DNA of 64,000 bases from Achromobacter veterisilvae (GTDB lineage: Bacteria; Pseudomonadota; Gammaproteobacteria; Burkholderiales; Burkholderiaceae_B). The stretch spans positions 1-64,000 of the forward strand of contig NZ_UFQC01000014.1 of the NCBI RefSeq assembly GCF_900496975.1, read 5' to 3'. The notes under the pieces are model-generated. The model ran no database searches and was not told the DNA's origin. It worked only from the letters and a program-made list of their open reading frames with translations. Position numbers and translations under genes: made by a program. Positions 25,313 through 34,558 of the stretch are shown in pieces; positions within the stretch are counted from its first letter, which is position 1, and each line of letters opens with the position of its first letter.

Positions 25313-26536
25313 TCAAGCCGCCGCCCCCTGTTCCCGCAGGGCGGCGATCTCGTCCGGGGCGTAGCCCAGACTTTCCAGCAAGGCGTCGGTGTCGGCGCCC
25401 AGCGCCGGCGGATGCTGCCTGACCCCGAGGCGCTTGCCGTCCATCATCAAGGGGAACAGGGCCGCGCCCGCCATCTGCCCGGCCCGCTCGCCATCCGGCA
25501 GCCGGATGTCCGCCAGCCCCCCGGTCGCGCGCAGGTGCGGATCGTCATACAGTTCCTCCGGCTTGACGATGGGCGCGAACGGCAGGCCGATACGCTCGAA
25601 CACGCTTGCCAGTTCGGCGGCGCCGTAGCGCGCCAGGCGCTCGCGCAGATCGGCCAGCAAGGCGGGCCGCTGGCGCACGCGGTCATTGTTCGTCGCCAGC
25701 GCCGGGTCGTGCTTCAGATCGCCGAACCCGAACGCATCGCAAAAGGCCTGCCATTGCGAGTCGCTGACCGCCGCCAGGAATATCTGTTCGCCGTCCCTGA
25801 CGGTGAACACGTCGTACAGGGCCCAGGCCGATACGCGGTCCGGCATCGGCGCGGAAGGCTGGCCCGTGATCGCATACTGCAGCATGTGCTGCCCCACCAG
25901 GAACACATTGTTTTCGAACAGCGCCGACTGCACCTCCTGGCCCCGGCCGGTGATGCCGCGCTGGATCAGCGCGGCCATGGCGCCGATGGCGCCGAACATG
26001 CCGCCCATGATGTCGTTCACGCTGGTGCCGGCGCGCACCGGGTCGCCCGGGCGCCCCGTCATGTAGGCCAGCCCGCCCATCATCTGCACCACCTCGTCCA
26101 GCGCGGTGCGCAAGGCATAGGGACCGGGCAGGAACCCTTTGTGGCTCACATAGATGAGGCCGGGGTTCTCCCTGGACAGGGACGCGTAGTCCAGGCCGTG
26201 CCTGGCCATCGTGCCGGGACGGAAGTTCTCGGCCACGACGTCGGCGCTCGCCGCCAACCGGCGCGCGGCCTGCGCGCCGGCGGGGGTGTGGATGTCCAGG
26301 GCGATGCTCTTCTTGTTGCGGTTGAACATGGGGAAAAAACCCGCGCCCACGCCCAGCAGGTGGCGCGTCCGGTCGCCTTTTACCGGCTCGACCTTGATGA
26401 CTTCGGCCCCCAGGTCGGCCAGCACCATCCCGCAGGTGGGCCCCATGACCATGTGCGTGAACTCGACCACTCGCAGGCCGGCCAGCGGCAAGGCATTGGG
26501 GGGTGCAACAACGGAAGCGTCTGGCGTATTCGGCAT
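25313..26536 (-). CDS. CaiB/BaiF family (class III) CoA-transferase
   Basis: A 407-residue formyl-CoA-transferase-type enzyme. Landmarks are LAGLRVVEFTHMVMGP at the start, LADLGAEVIKVEP, and MFNRNKKSIALDIHTPAG. The catalytic aspartate is expected in the segment SVNDIMGGMFGA or just before it by family position. It should move CoA from an acyl-CoA donor such as succinyl-CoA to a free acid. It lies 31 bases after the lyase gene and 71 bases before the Bug gene, giving a three-gene operon. The partner lyase suggests a branched 3-hydroxy dicarboxylate as acceptor. Confidence 0.9.
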   Translation of the reverse strand: MPNTPDASVVAPPNALPLAGLRVVEFTHMVMGPTCGMVLADLGAEVIKVEPVKGDRTRHLLGVGAGFFPMFNRNKKSIALDIHTPAGAQAARRLAASADVVAENFRPGTMARHGLDYASLSRENPGLIYVSHKGFLPGPYALRTALDEVVQMMGGLAYMTGRPGDPVRAGTSVNDIMGGMFGAIGAMAALIQRGITGRGQEVQSALFENNVFLVGQHMLQYAITGQPSAPMPDRVSAWALYDVFTVRDGEQIFLAAVSDSQWQAFCDAFGFGDLKHDPALATNNDRVRQRPALLADLRERLARYGAAELASVFERIGLPFAPIVKPEELYDDPHLRATGGLADIRLPDGERAGQMAGAALFPLMMDGKRLGVRQHPPALGADTDALLESLGYAPDEIAALREQGAAA

Positions 26537-26567
26537 GGAATGGCTCGGATGGAATTCGGCGGCGCGC

Positions 26568-27521
26568 TCAAGCGGCGCCGGAAGGCGCGGGATAGGTTCT
26601 GGGCAGGCCGGCGCGCCACAGCGCGCCATGCAAGGGCTGGTCCGGCAGCCAGCGGACCGCGGCCTCGCGCAGCGCCAGCAGGCGGGCCATGTCCACGCCC
26701 GTGCCGATGCCCATGCTCTCCAGCATGAACACCAGGTCTTCGGTGCTGACGTTGCCGCTGGCGCCCGGCGCATGCGGACAGCCCCCGATGCCCGCCAGGC
26801 AGGCATCGAACCGCGCCACGCCGCTGTCCAGCGCCGCCAGCGCATTGGCCAGCCCGAGTCCTCGCGTATCGTGGAAATGCGCGCAGCAAAGACGGTCGCC
26901 GGCGATGCGCCGCGCCTGCCCGAACAGGCGCCGCACCGCGGCCGGATCGGCGTAGCCCACGGTGTCGGCCAGGCTCACGCGGTCGGCGCCCGCCTCCAGC
27001 AAGTCCGCCACCAGCCGCAGGACCTCGCCGGGAGGCACCGCGCCCTGCAGCGTGCAGCCGAAGGCGGTGCCGACCCCGCCCTCGATCAGCATGGACGAAC
27101 CGGCGGCATCGCGCGCGGCGCGCATCTCGCGCACCATGGCGACCGCCTCTTGCGGAGTCTTGCGCAGATTCGCCACGCTGTGGGCACGGCTGGCCGAGAG
27201 CGGCACCAGCATCAGGTCCGCGCCGCTTGCCAGGGCGCGCTCGGCGCCTTTCAGGTTGGGCACGAGCACCGAAACCGACAAGCCGGGCAGGCGCTTCGCG
27301 TGGGCGACCAGTTCGCCGGTATCGGCCAGTTGCGGCAGCAGTCGGGCGGGCACGAAAGATCCCACTTCGATCTCGCGCTGCCCGGCCGCATAGGCCGCGT
27401 CGATCCATTCGAGCTTGGTGGCCGTGGGCAGCACCATCGCCAGGCTTTGCAGGCCGTCGCGCAGGCCCACTTCTCGGACGATGGCGGCGGCGGGATGGGG
27501 GCTTGGACAATCAGGCGGCAT
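26568..27521 (-). CDS. Hydroxymethylglutaryl-CoA lyase family protein
   Basis: A 317-residue TIM-barrel lyase of the HMGL-like family. It has EVGLRDGLQSL near the start (metal and catalytic Arg-Asp), EVGSFVP and SLADTVGYADP. The metal-binding histidine pair is in HFHDTRGLGLANALAAL, and the flexible-loop cysteine is in GIGGCPHAPGASGNVSTEDL. All catalytic elements are intact. It should cleave a 3-hydroxy-3-methylglutaryl-CoA-like thioester to acetyl-CoA and a keto acid. It is the first gene of the operon, divergent from a LysR regulator. Citramalyl-CoA or related substrates are alternatives. Confidence 0.9.
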   Translation of the reverse strand: MPPDCPSPHPAAAIVREVGLRDGLQSLAMVLPTATKLEWIDAAYAAGQREIEVGSFVPARLLPQLADTGELVAHAKRLPGLSVSVLVPNLKGAERALASGADLMLVPLSASRAHSVANLRKTPQEAVAMVREMRAARDAAGSSMLIEGGVGTAFGCTLQGAVPPGEVLRLVADLLEAGADRVSLADTVGYADPAAVRRLFGQARRIAGDRLCCAHFHDTRGLGLANALAALDSGVARFDACLAGIGGCPHAPGASGNVSTEDLVFMLESMGIGTGVDMARLLALREAAVRWLPDQPLHGALWRAGLPRTYPAPSGAA

Positions 27522-27600
27522 CGCAGTGTCGGGTCGATCTGGGAGCAATCAGTTTAGATATTCCCATCCAATCCACAAGCGCTATTAAGGAACGTTTAAA

Positions 27601-27615
27601 ATTCCAAACCGGAAT
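27601..27615. promoter_or_regulatory. Inverted repeat ATTCC-N5-GGAAT
   Basis: A 5-5 inverted repeat with a five-base centre lies 19 bases before the LysR start, in the divergent gap shared with the lyase operon. Size and position fit a LysR-type recognition site. A related half site (ATTCCC) lies near 27560. Confidence 0.45.
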
Positions 27616-27634
27616 ATCAAGAGCCCCTACTGCG

Positions 27635-28561
27635 ATGCGCGACCTGGACATCACAACGCTGCGCCTGTTCATCTCCGTGTGCGAGACCGGCAACATCGCG
27701 CGCGCCGGCCGGCATGCCAACATCGTGGGGTCGGCCATCAGCAAGCGGCTGGCGCAACTGGAAGACACCGTGGGAACCAAGCTGCTGACGCGCAAGCGCC
27801 GAGGCGTGGAACCCACCGCGGCCGGGGAAACGCTGCTCGAACACGCGCGCGCCATCCTGGCCAGCTCCGGACGCATCGAGCGCGATATGGCCGCCTACGC
27901 CAGCGGCGTGAAAGGCCAGGTGCGCATCCTGGCCACCGCCTCGGTCCTGGCCGAATCCCTCGCCGAGGACATCGCGGCGTTCCTGCAGGCCGCGCCCCAT
28001 CGGAATATCCGCGTGGACATGGAGGAACGCGTCAGCCACGAGGTGGTGCGCGGCGTCAAGGAAGGCATTGCCAGCCTGGGCATCTGCTGGGACGCCGCCG
28101 ATTTCCACGGATTGCACACCCGCCCCTACCGCGGCGACCGCCTGGCCGTGGTCACGGGACCCGACCACCCGCTGGCCCGGCGCGACGCCGTCTGGTTCGA
28201 GGAAGCGCTGGAATACGAACACGTCAACATGCCCGCCGCCGGCGCCGTGCTGAGGATGCTGCAAACCGCCGCCAGCGAGAGCGGCAAGACCCTGCGGCAC
28301 CGGGTGACGGTCAGCAATTTCGACTCCGCCTTCCGCGTGGTGCTGGCCGGCCTGGCGATCAGCGTCGCCCCGATGGAAGTGGCCACGCCGTATGCCATGG
28401 CCCACGGATTGCGGGTGCTGCCGTTGAAGGACGAATGGAGCCGCCGCCGCTTCGCCGTCTGCATGCGCGACGAAAAAAACCTGCCGGCGGCCGCCGGACT
28501 GCTGCTGGAACATCTTGCGGCGGCGGGGCAGGCCGAAGCGACGGGCCGCGCGGAAGAATAA
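27635..28561 (+). CDS. LysR family transcriptional regulator
   Basis: A 308-residue LysR regulator with DNA-binding N-terminus LDITTLRLFISVCETGNIAR and SAISKRLAQLEDTVGTKLL. The ligand domain follows from residue 90 (HRNIRVDMEERVSHEVVRGV). I chose the ATG at 27635, which begins the family fold; the frame is open far upstream over the divergent operon but without similarity. It probably controls the lyase, CoA-transferase and Bug operon in response to its substrate or a CoA ester. Confidence 0.92.
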   Translation: MRDLDITTLRLFISVCETGNIARAGRHANIVGSAISKRLAQLEDTVGTKLLTRKRRGVEPTAAGETLLEHARAILASSGRIERDMAAYASGVKGQVRILATASVLAESLAEDIAAFLQAAPHRNIRVDMEERVSHEVVRGVKEGIASLGICWDAADFHGLHTRPYRGDRLAVVTGPDHPLARRDAVWFEEALEYEHVNMPAAGAVLRMLQTAASESGKTLRHRVTVSNFDSAFRVVLAGLAISVAPMEVATPYAMAHGLRVLPLKDEWSRRRFAVCMRDEKNLPAAAGLLLEHLAAAGQAEATGRAEE

Positions 28562-28578
28562 TTCCGGAAAAGCCGGCC

Positions 28579-28914
28579 TCAGCGGCGCTTGCCCGCGCCC
28601 TTCCCGCTTCCGGACCCGGACGCCGAAGCGTTCGCATAGTCCTTCACGGTGCGGTCCTTGTTGAAGATCACGGTCAGCTTCTGCTGGTCGTCCATCGCAT
28701 CGTAGGCGCCGTCGTAGAAATAGAACCAGGTCGCGGTCAACAGCCCTTCCTGGTTGAACTGCTGGGACCGGGGCGGGCCGTAATCGCGGACCATCTCGTC
28801 GTAGGTGGTGACGTTCAGCTTGATCGCCTGCACCTTGGCCTCGGTGATCAGATCGCTGGAACCGCTGGCGCATCCCGCCACCACGGCCGCCACGAACAGC
28901 AAGGACATTCTCAT
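28579..28914 (-). CDS. Small outer-membrane-type lipoprotein
   Basis: A 111-residue lipoprotein. The signal sequence MRMSLLFVAAVVAGCAS ends in the lipobox VAGC, so the mature protein starts at Cys15. The body (MVRDYGPPRSQQFNQEG, TWFYFYDGAY, KLTVIFNKDRTVKDYA) resembles the SmpA/BamE-like fold of small lipoproteins, but the match is weak. It ends in a Ser-Gly-rich, basic tail. Serine or alanine at +2 predicts outer-membrane sorting. Function unknown. It lies 38 bases downstream of the autotransporter stop on the same strand and could be co-transcribed. Confidence 0.8.
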   Translation of the reverse strand: MRMSLLFVAAVVAGCASGSSDLITEAKVQAIKLNVTTYDEMVRDYGPPRSQQFNQEGLLTATWFYFYDGAYDAMDDQQKLTVIFNKDRTVKDYANASASGSGSGKGAGKRR

Positions 28915-28952
28915 TCTTACTCAACCTTGTAGGATTCAAGCGGCCGGCGCCG

Positions 28953-31900
28953 TCACCACACGACGCGAACCCCCAGACGGCCGCTCACGCCGTGCCCGGC
29001 ATAACCATCGATGGAGCGATTGTAATCACCCGCGGCGAATACATTGACGCGCTTGGACACGCGGCCGGACACCCCCACGCCGACCTGCGCCCAGGTGCTG
29101 CCGAGTTTCGTCTCCATCGCCACCGGGTTCTCTCCGGAAAGGTTGGAGAAGGTGGTTCGGCCATTCGCCCCGAATCGTTGCCACAGGTTCGCGCGCAGCC
29201 ATGTGGTTGCCTCCTCGCCTTTGGGGTTGCCGGCCTGATGGGTCAGCCGGGCGCCCACACGGGCATGGCCAGTGTGGGTGTCGTCGAACCTGACCCGCCC
29301 ATAACTGTCCTTGGCGCTGTCCAGCGATACATACTGGTAGATCATTTGCGCCTGCGGCTCCAGCGCCCATTGCGCCGTCAGGGGGATCGGGTAGCCGGCT
29401 TCTATCGACGCGGCGCCGCCATATCCGCGAGAGGTGGAGCGCTCTCCCCCGACGGAACGGGTCTTGACGTCGGGGTGATAGGTGCCCTGCACCACGCCAT
29501 CGACGTACGCGCCCGATGCGCTCTTGCGCGTCCAATACCCGCCAAGCGATATGCCCGACATCGACGCCGACCCCGCGCGGCCTTCGGCCGGCGCCCTCAC
29601 GTCCGCCGATGCGGTGGCCGCGCCCACGTATACGCCGGCGATATCGCGAGTGCCGGAAGGTTGCTCGCGGCGATACAGATCCGTGCCCACCTGGACGCCC
29701 GCGATGTCGTAGTCGTATGCAGGGCCTTGCCTGACCAGGGCGTCATAGCCGCGCTTGCCGGCGCTGCCCGTCTCTCCAAATACGCGGCCCCACGCGGATC
29801 TCCCGTGCGGCTGCGCCGGCGCCGCGTCGGCGTAGTCCTCGCCATTCCGGTCGTGATAGGTGCCCAGCATCGCCAGGCCAAAATGATTCGCCAGCGAGGG
29901 AAGCGCCATGTTCAAGGGAACCTCGACACGGTATTCGGGCGCGGGCCGCCCGGTTTCCCCGCCGCCCTGATCGGGGTCGGTTTCGAGGCTGGACCGCAAG
30001 TACCACGCATCGGGGTTTGCGCTGCCGCCCCGGTAAAGCCGATACTCGTAGGCGCCCGCGGCGGCGCGCCCCGCCAGCGAAAACGACGCGGCGTCGGAGG
30101 TGCCGCCGTTGACCGTCTCGACGACAGCGATTCCGTCGCCGGTCGTCAGGGCCCCGCCCCCGCCGGTGTTGCGCACGACAATCGAGGTCGTGCCGCTGGC
30201 CTGCCCGCCGTCTATGACCACCTTGTCGGAAGCCGAACCGCTACCTCCCAGCCACGTGTTCAGCGCGATGCTGCCGCCAGCCCCGGCGTAGTTTCCGACC
30301 GTCAAGGTCTTGTACTGCGCCGCGTCGGCGGGATTCGCGGGCGGGGCGAAGTCGATGTGGCTCGCGGCGTTGGACAGCGACGTCAACGAGGAAGACCCCG
30401 TGACATCCCATCGGCTCGCGCCGGCCAGACGCAGGTGCGAAACGCCCGTTCCCGGGTCCGTCAGGGCGGCGCCGGAAATGTAGGACCGGTCGTCGGCGAC
30501 CATGTCCAGGCGGCCGATCACATTCAGCGCCACGCCATTGACGCCGATCAGGGCCGAACGGTTCAGCGATGCCTGGAGCGATCCGGCGGCCACTTCAAGC
30601 GCGCTGCCCGCGGCCTGGACCGCGCTATCGGTCATGCTCACCGTGTTGTCGGCGAATGACGAGAGGATCCCTTGCGAACCCGCGCCCGAGGCGCTGACCC
30701 GGGTCTGATTCAGCGTCACACTGCCCGCGGACAGCAATTCGACCCCGGCCGCCGCCGGCCCGTCGGTGGTGATCGTGGACTCCGTCGCGTCGATGGAGCT
30801 GGAAGCATTGGCGTACAAGCCGCTGGCGCCCGCGCCATGGGTGGCGACGATGGCGTTCTGAAGATTGATGGCGCCGTTGTAGTACGCCCGGGCGCCATAA
30901 GCCGTCGCGCCCCGCGTCGAAATGCGGGTCCCGTCGGCATTCACCGTCGCGGTCGCTTCCGCGGACAGGCCGTTGGATTTCGCGCCGTGGGTCTCCACGG
31001 ACCCGCCGGTCAGCGTCACTGTCGACCCCTGTTGAAACGCCGCCACGCCCGCCGCGACGTCTCCGTGCGTAACGATATCGACGTTGTTCGCGACGGCCGT
31101 GGCCTTGACCCCCGACGCGTTCGCCGTGGCCATCAGGCCAGCCGCATTGTTGCCCAGGGTCGTGATCGCGCCCCCGTCCATCCGCAGCGCGCCGCCCGCT
31201 TCGGCACGCGCGCCCGTGGCGCCGTTGCCCGAAGTCTTGATATCGCCGAGGGCGAAGTTGACGACGCTTTTCGTGTGCGCGAAAACCCCATGCGCATTCA
31301 GGCCCGAGGTTTCCACCGAGGTGTTTATCGCGTCGATGCTTGCCGCGGCCACCGTCGGCGCATAGGTCGAAAACAAACCGTAGGCATAGGCGCCCGCCGT
31401 CTTCACGGCCGTCGAGTCGAGAACCGCGTGGCTGCCGCCGGTCACCCAGACGCCGAAGGCCGACAGGGATCCGTTGCCGTCCAGCGCCTTGGTTTCTATC
31501 GTGCCGCCGCTGAACTGCAAGGCGCTGGCGCCCTCCACCTTGACCCCGCTGGAGAGCGAACCGCGCGTTTCGACGCGGGTGTTGGACACCGTCGCGCTGG
31601 AGCCGATGCCGGAGCCGTCGCCGGCGATCATCAGGCCGGGCGCGTTCGCCCCGCTGGTCGTCAGCGTACTGTCGGATACGCTGATCGTGCCGCGTTGCGC
31701 GCTGACCGCGCGAGCGCCGTCTCCCGTGGTCGCGATCGTCGCGCGGGCCAGCTCCATCGCCGCCTTGGACGCCGCCACCGCGCCGTGCGCGGACGCGCCC
31801 GTCGTGGTCACGGTCACATCGTGGGCCACAATCCCCACCTGCGCCGGCGCGGGGTCCGTGTACGCGTACAGGCCATAGGCAAAGGCGCCGGAGGTGGACA

Positions 31901-32291
31901 CCGAAGTTCCGTAGAGTTCCGCCAGGCCCTTGCCGGTCACCCACACGCCGTAGGCGGCGGAACTGCTGTTGCCCGCGGTCGTGGTGGTCTGGATCGAACC
32001 GCCCGTCATGACGGCTTTGCCCATCGACTCGAGCTTGATGCCCGCGGCGCCCTGCCCGCTGGTGCTGATGGTCAGGCCGTCGGCCTCGACGACCGAGTTG
32101 GCGTTGCGGACCAGCATGCCGAAGCCCGCCGTCGCATCCGCGCTGGTGCTCAGGTTGGTATCGACGGGCAGCACATGCGTCTGGCCATCCGTCACCGACA
32201 ATGCCTGCGCATGCGCGGCAATCGGGGACATGGCCAGCATACAAGCCGCTGTTATGGGTTTCAGGCGAATGCTGGGGATAACGGTCTTCAT
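28953..32291 (-). CDS. Autotransporter (type Va) with repetitive beta-helix passenger
   Basis: A 1112-residue surface protein. The signal peptide ends near residue 29 (AAHA/QA). The passenger (about 30-590) consists of 20-30-residue beta-helix rungs with the recurring pattern TxGAxAxGLxA. Residues about 97-262 and 262-425 are an internal tandem duplication, both containing a GVWVTG segment followed by AYGL. A pertactin-like linker/autochaperone region follows (about 600-770: LTVGNYAGAGGSIALNTWLG, VVIDGGQASGTTSIVV). The C-terminal beta-barrel spans about 830-1112 and ends in an aromatic residue (GVRVVW). There is no RGD motif and no obvious protease motif, so adhesion or immune-interaction roles are possible but not shown. 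Confidence 0.92.
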   Translation of the reverse strand: MKTVIPSIRLKPITAACMLAMSPIAAHAQALSVTDGQTHVLPVDTNLSTSADATAGFGMLVRNANSVVEADGLTISTSGQGAAGIKLESMGKAVMTGGSIQTTTTAGNSSSAAYGVWVTGKGLAELYGTSVSTSGAFAYGLYAYTDPAPAQVGIVAHDVTVTTTGASAHGAVAASKAAMELARATIATTGDGARAVSAQRGTISVSDSTLTTSGANAPGLMIAGDGSGIGSSATVSNTRVETRGSLSSGVKVEGASALQFSGGTIETKALDGNGSLSAFGVWVTGGSHAVLDSTAVKTAGAYAYGLFSTYAPTVAAASIDAINTSVETSGLNAHGVFAHTKSVVNFALGDIKTSGNGATGARAEAGGALRMDGGAITTLGNNAAGLMATANASGVKATAVANNVDIVTHGDVAAGVAAFQQGSTVTLTGGSVETHGAKSNGLSAEATATVNADGTRISTRGATAYGARAYYNGAINLQNAIVATHGAGASGLYANASSSIDATESTITTDGPAAAGVELLSAGSVTLNQTRVSASGAGSQGILSSFADNTVSMTDSAVQAAGSALEVAAGSLQASLNRSALIGVNGVALNVIGRLDMVADDRSYISGAALTDPGTGVSHLRLAGASRWDVTGSSSLTSLSNAASHIDFAPPANPADAAQYKTLTVGNYAGAGGSIALNTWLGGSGSASDKVVIDGGQASGTTSIVVRNTGGGGALTTGDGIAVVETVNGGTSDAASFSLAGRAAAGAYEYRLYRGGSANPDAWYLRSSLETDPDQGGGETGRPAPEYRVEVPLNMALPSLANHFGLAMLGTYHDRNGEDYADAAPAQPHGRSAWGRVFGETGSAGKRGYDALVRQGPAYDYDIAGVQVGTDLYRREQPSGTRDIAGVYVGAATASADVRAPAEGRAGSASMSGISLGGYWTRKSASGAYVDGVVQGTYHPDVKTRSVGGERSTSRGYGGAASIEAGYPIPLTAQWALEPQAQMIYQYVSLDSAKDSYGRVRFDDTHTGHARVGARLTHQAGNPKGEEATTWLRANLWQRFGANGRTTFSNLSGENPVAMETKLGSTWAQVGVGVSGRVSKRVNVFAAGDYNRSIDGYAGHGVSGRLGVRVVW

Positions 32292-32361
32292 GGTGGTTTT
32301 CTTCTCGCTTGAGGGTTAACCCCAAGATAACCACCAGCCGCACAGCCCAAAGTAAGACGAT

Positions 32362-32372
32362 TCCTAAAAGGA
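32362..32372. promoter_or_regulatory. Palindrome TCCTAAAAGGA upstream of the autotransporter
   Basis: A 4-3-4 palindrome 71 bases upstream of the autotransporter start. With its neighbour T it reads TTCCTA, one base short of the BvgA heptad pattern TTTC(C/T)TA known from Bordetella virulence promoters. No second well-spaced heptad is obvious, so BvgA control is only a possibility. The 159-base gap (32292-32450) holds no other feature I can support. Confidence 0.3.
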
Positions 32373-32450
32373 CGCGGCCTTTACAATCGTTGACGCCCCC
32401 TATATTCGATAACTCGCCATCGGGAAGCCGCGGGAAGATGAAAGACGCCG

Positions 32451-34400
32451 CTATCGAGTTTCGCGCAGCCGGCGCCAAAGCGTAGTGGCGCTGATTCCAA
32501 GAATGGCGCAGGCCTCCTGGCGATTGCCCCCGCAGCGCGCCAGCACCGTCCGGATATGCGCCGCGTCATGCCGCCGCGAGGTGTCGGCCAGCGACTCCGC
32601 ATCCCCATCCGCCGGCGCGCCGCCAGCCAGTTCGGGCGCGACGTCGCCGACGACGCGCCGCATTTGCGCGTCCGTGAGATCCGCGGGCATCTCGACCAGA
32701 TATACGGCCAGGCGCTCCAGCACGTTTTCGAGTTCGCGGATATTGCCGGGCCAGGCATACGCCATCAAGGCGGCCTGCGCGGCGGGAGACAGCGGCCGGT
32801 GCGGGTGCAGGCCGAGGTTCTCCTGAATGCGCAGGTAAAGCAGTTGCGCCAGCGGCCAGATGTCCTGCCTGCGTTCGCGCAAGGTCGGCATGTCGATGCG
32901 CAGAATATTCAACCGGAAAAACAGGTCCTGGCGGAAGTCCCCCGCGGCCACCATGACCGCCAGGTCCCGGTGGGTGGCGGCGATGATGCGCACGTTGACC
33001 GGCACGGCTTCGCTGCCGCCCACCGGCATCACCTGGCGTTCCTGCAGCACCCGCAGCAGGCGGATCTGCAACGCGGCCGGCATGTCGCCCACCTCGTCCA
33101 GGAAGAGGGTGCCGTTATGGGCCGATTCGAACAGGCCGGGCTTTCCGCCCCGGCGGGCTCCGCTGAAGGCGCCATCTTCGTAGCCGAACAACTCGCTCTC
33201 CAGCAGGCTCTCGGGGAACGCCGCGCAGTTGACGGCGATGAAGGGGAAACTGTGGCGCGCGCTGGCCTGATGGATGCCTTGCGCCAGCACTTCCTTGCCC
33301 GTGCCGCTTTCGCCGCCGATCAGCACGGTGGAATCCACCCTGGCGTAGCGCCGGCCCAGCATGCGCACTTTCTCGACGGGCGGCGCCGTGCCGAACAGAT
33401 CGTCCAGCGTGTAGCGCACCGCGTGGGCGCGCATCCGGGCGCGAGTGCGCAGGTTGCGGTCGGCGCGGTGGATGGCGCCGGCTTCCTGCAAGGTCAGGAC
33501 GGCGCCCGACAGTCCAGCCCCGGTCGCCAGGGGAATGCGGTTCACGACCACCATCTTGCCGGCCAGGCGATGGATGGATTCGGCCTCGCGCTTGCCGCTG
33601 CGCAGCACCTCGTCCAACGACAGCGCCGGCGAAATCTCCTCCAGCCGCCGCCCCGCCATGCCGGACGCGCTGATGCCCAGCAGGCGCTCGACCGCGGGGT
33701 TCAGGGCCTGGACCCTGCCCGACGCGTCGACGGCGGCCACGCCTTCGTCCAGATTGGACAGCACCGCGTTGAGGTATTCGCGCCGCCCCGATTCGATCCG
33801 CTGCAGCCGGGTGATTTCGATGGCGTCTTCGATGCACGCCCCGATCGTCGCCGGCGAATACACCAGCACGCCCGTCAGGCCGATGCGCTCGGCGTAATCC
33901 ACGAGCAGGCCGGAGCCGACGATCACCTCGATGCCCTCGCCCTTCAGCGCCTGGACCTGCGCCAGCGCGTCGTCCGGATCCTGGTAGGTGCGGACCGGGA
34001 TATCCAGGGAGAACGTACTCAGGAATGTGTCCAGCTCCGGATACTGGCCCGCCTGCCCCAGCAACGCCACCCGCGGCGAAATGCGGCGGGCCGTGGAGAG
34101 CGCGTTCATGACCTCGAAGCCGATGATCTTCACCTGCACCACGGGCACGGACACATGGCGCCGCAGATAGGCGCCATTGAGGCCCGCCGCCACGACCGCA
34201 TCCACCTGCCCCTGCCGGGCCGCCTGGTTGATGGCGTTGGCGGCCGCCTCGAAGCCCGCCTCGATGAGCTTGAACTCTCCCCGTCCGGCGAAGCGCGGCA
34301 GTATCTGCGCAAAGCTGCGCGATATCCGCGCCATGCCTATGGCCCAGATGCGAGGCAACGAGGCGGAATCCGGTTCGGTCGATGGCGAGGCGGGGAGCAT
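32451..34400 (-). CDS. prpR: PrpR-type sigma-54-dependent activator
   Basis: A 649-residue enhancer-binding protein. The N-terminal PrpR_N sensor domain (about 10-185) includes [18 protein letters not shown] and [26 protein letters not shown] domain follows (about 205-310). The AAA+ domain has Walker A GESGTGKE, the sigma-54 contact loop GAFSGA (Thr of GAFTGA replaced by Ser) and Walker [13 protein letters not shown]. The Fis-type HTH ends in [16 protein letters not shown] prefer the ATG at 34400, with AGGA seven bases upstream, over 34439, which lies inside the operator repeats. It diverges from prpB and should activate its -24/-12 promoter in response to a methylcitrate-like acid. Confidence 0.9.
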   Translation of the reverse strand: MLPASPSTEPDSASLPRIWAIGMARISRSFAQILPRFAGRGEFKLIEAGFEAAANAINQAARQGQVDAVVAAGLNGAYLRRHVSVPVVQVKIIGFEVMNALSTARRISPRVALLGQAGQYPELDTFLSTFSLDIPVRTYQDPDDALAQVQALKGEGIEVIVGSGLLVDYAERIGLTGVLVYSPATIGACIEDAIEITRLQRIESGRREYLNAVLSNLDEGVAAVDASGRVQALNPAVERLLGISASGMAGRRLEEISPALSLDEVLRSGKREAESIHRLAGKMVVVNRIPLATGAGLSGAVLTLQEAGAIHRADRNLRTRARMRAHAVRYTLDDLFGTAPPVEKVRMLGRRYARVDSTVLIGGESGTGKEVLAQGIHQASARHSFPFIAVNCAAFPESLLESELFGYEDGAFSGARRGGKPGLFESAHNGTLFLDEVGDMPAALQIRLLRVLQERQVMPVGGSEAVPVNVRIIAATHRDLAVMVAAGDFRQDLFFRLNILRIDMPTLRERRQDIWPLAQLLYLRIQENLGLHPHRPLSPAAQAALMAYAWPGNIRELENVLERLAVYLVEMPADLTDAQMRRVVGDVAPELAGGAPADGDAESLADTSRRHDAAHIRTVLARCGGNRQEACAILGISATTLWRRLRETR

Positions 34401-34438
34401 GGCGGGTCCTGTAGCGGTTGTGCCCACGTATATCACCA

Positions 34439-34473
34439 TTGAAATCCATGTATTTCAATTTTGAAATTGAAAC
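34439..34473. promoter_or_regulatory. TTGAAAT repeat array, likely PrpR binding sites
   Basis: Four half sites alternate in orientation: TTGAAAT (34439-34445), ATTTCAA (34452-34458), TTGAAAT (34461-34467) and TTGAAAC (34467-34473, overlapping). They form two inverted repeats with spacers of six and two bases. They lie 40-70 bases upstream of the -24 element of the prpB promoter, a usual place for an enhancer-binding protein, and also just upstream of prpR itself. Confidence 0.6.
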
Positions 34474-34509
34474 ATCGCCCCGCCCGCCCCGCGACGGGCG
34501 GAGCCAGCC

Positions 34510-34525
34510 TGGTACGCAAATTGCG
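34510..34525 (+). promoter_or_regulatory. Sigma-54 (-24/-12) promoter of prpB
   Basis: TGGTACG, four bases, then TTGCG matches the sigma-54 consensus TGGCACG-N4-TTGC at all but one position, with the invariant GG and GC at correct spacing. Transcription should start near 34536, about 23 bases before the prpB ATG. It agrees with the divergent PrpR activator. Confidence 0.85.
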
Positions 34526-34558
34526 TGAGTAGGCATATCCCCTTCCAACGGAGCACCC

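Noticed and set aside
32351-32390. A full BvgA-type promoter upstream of the autotransporter
   Set aside because: Only one heptad-like match and a short palindrome are visible; without properly spaced repeats the call would be speculative, so only the palindrome is listed at low confidence.
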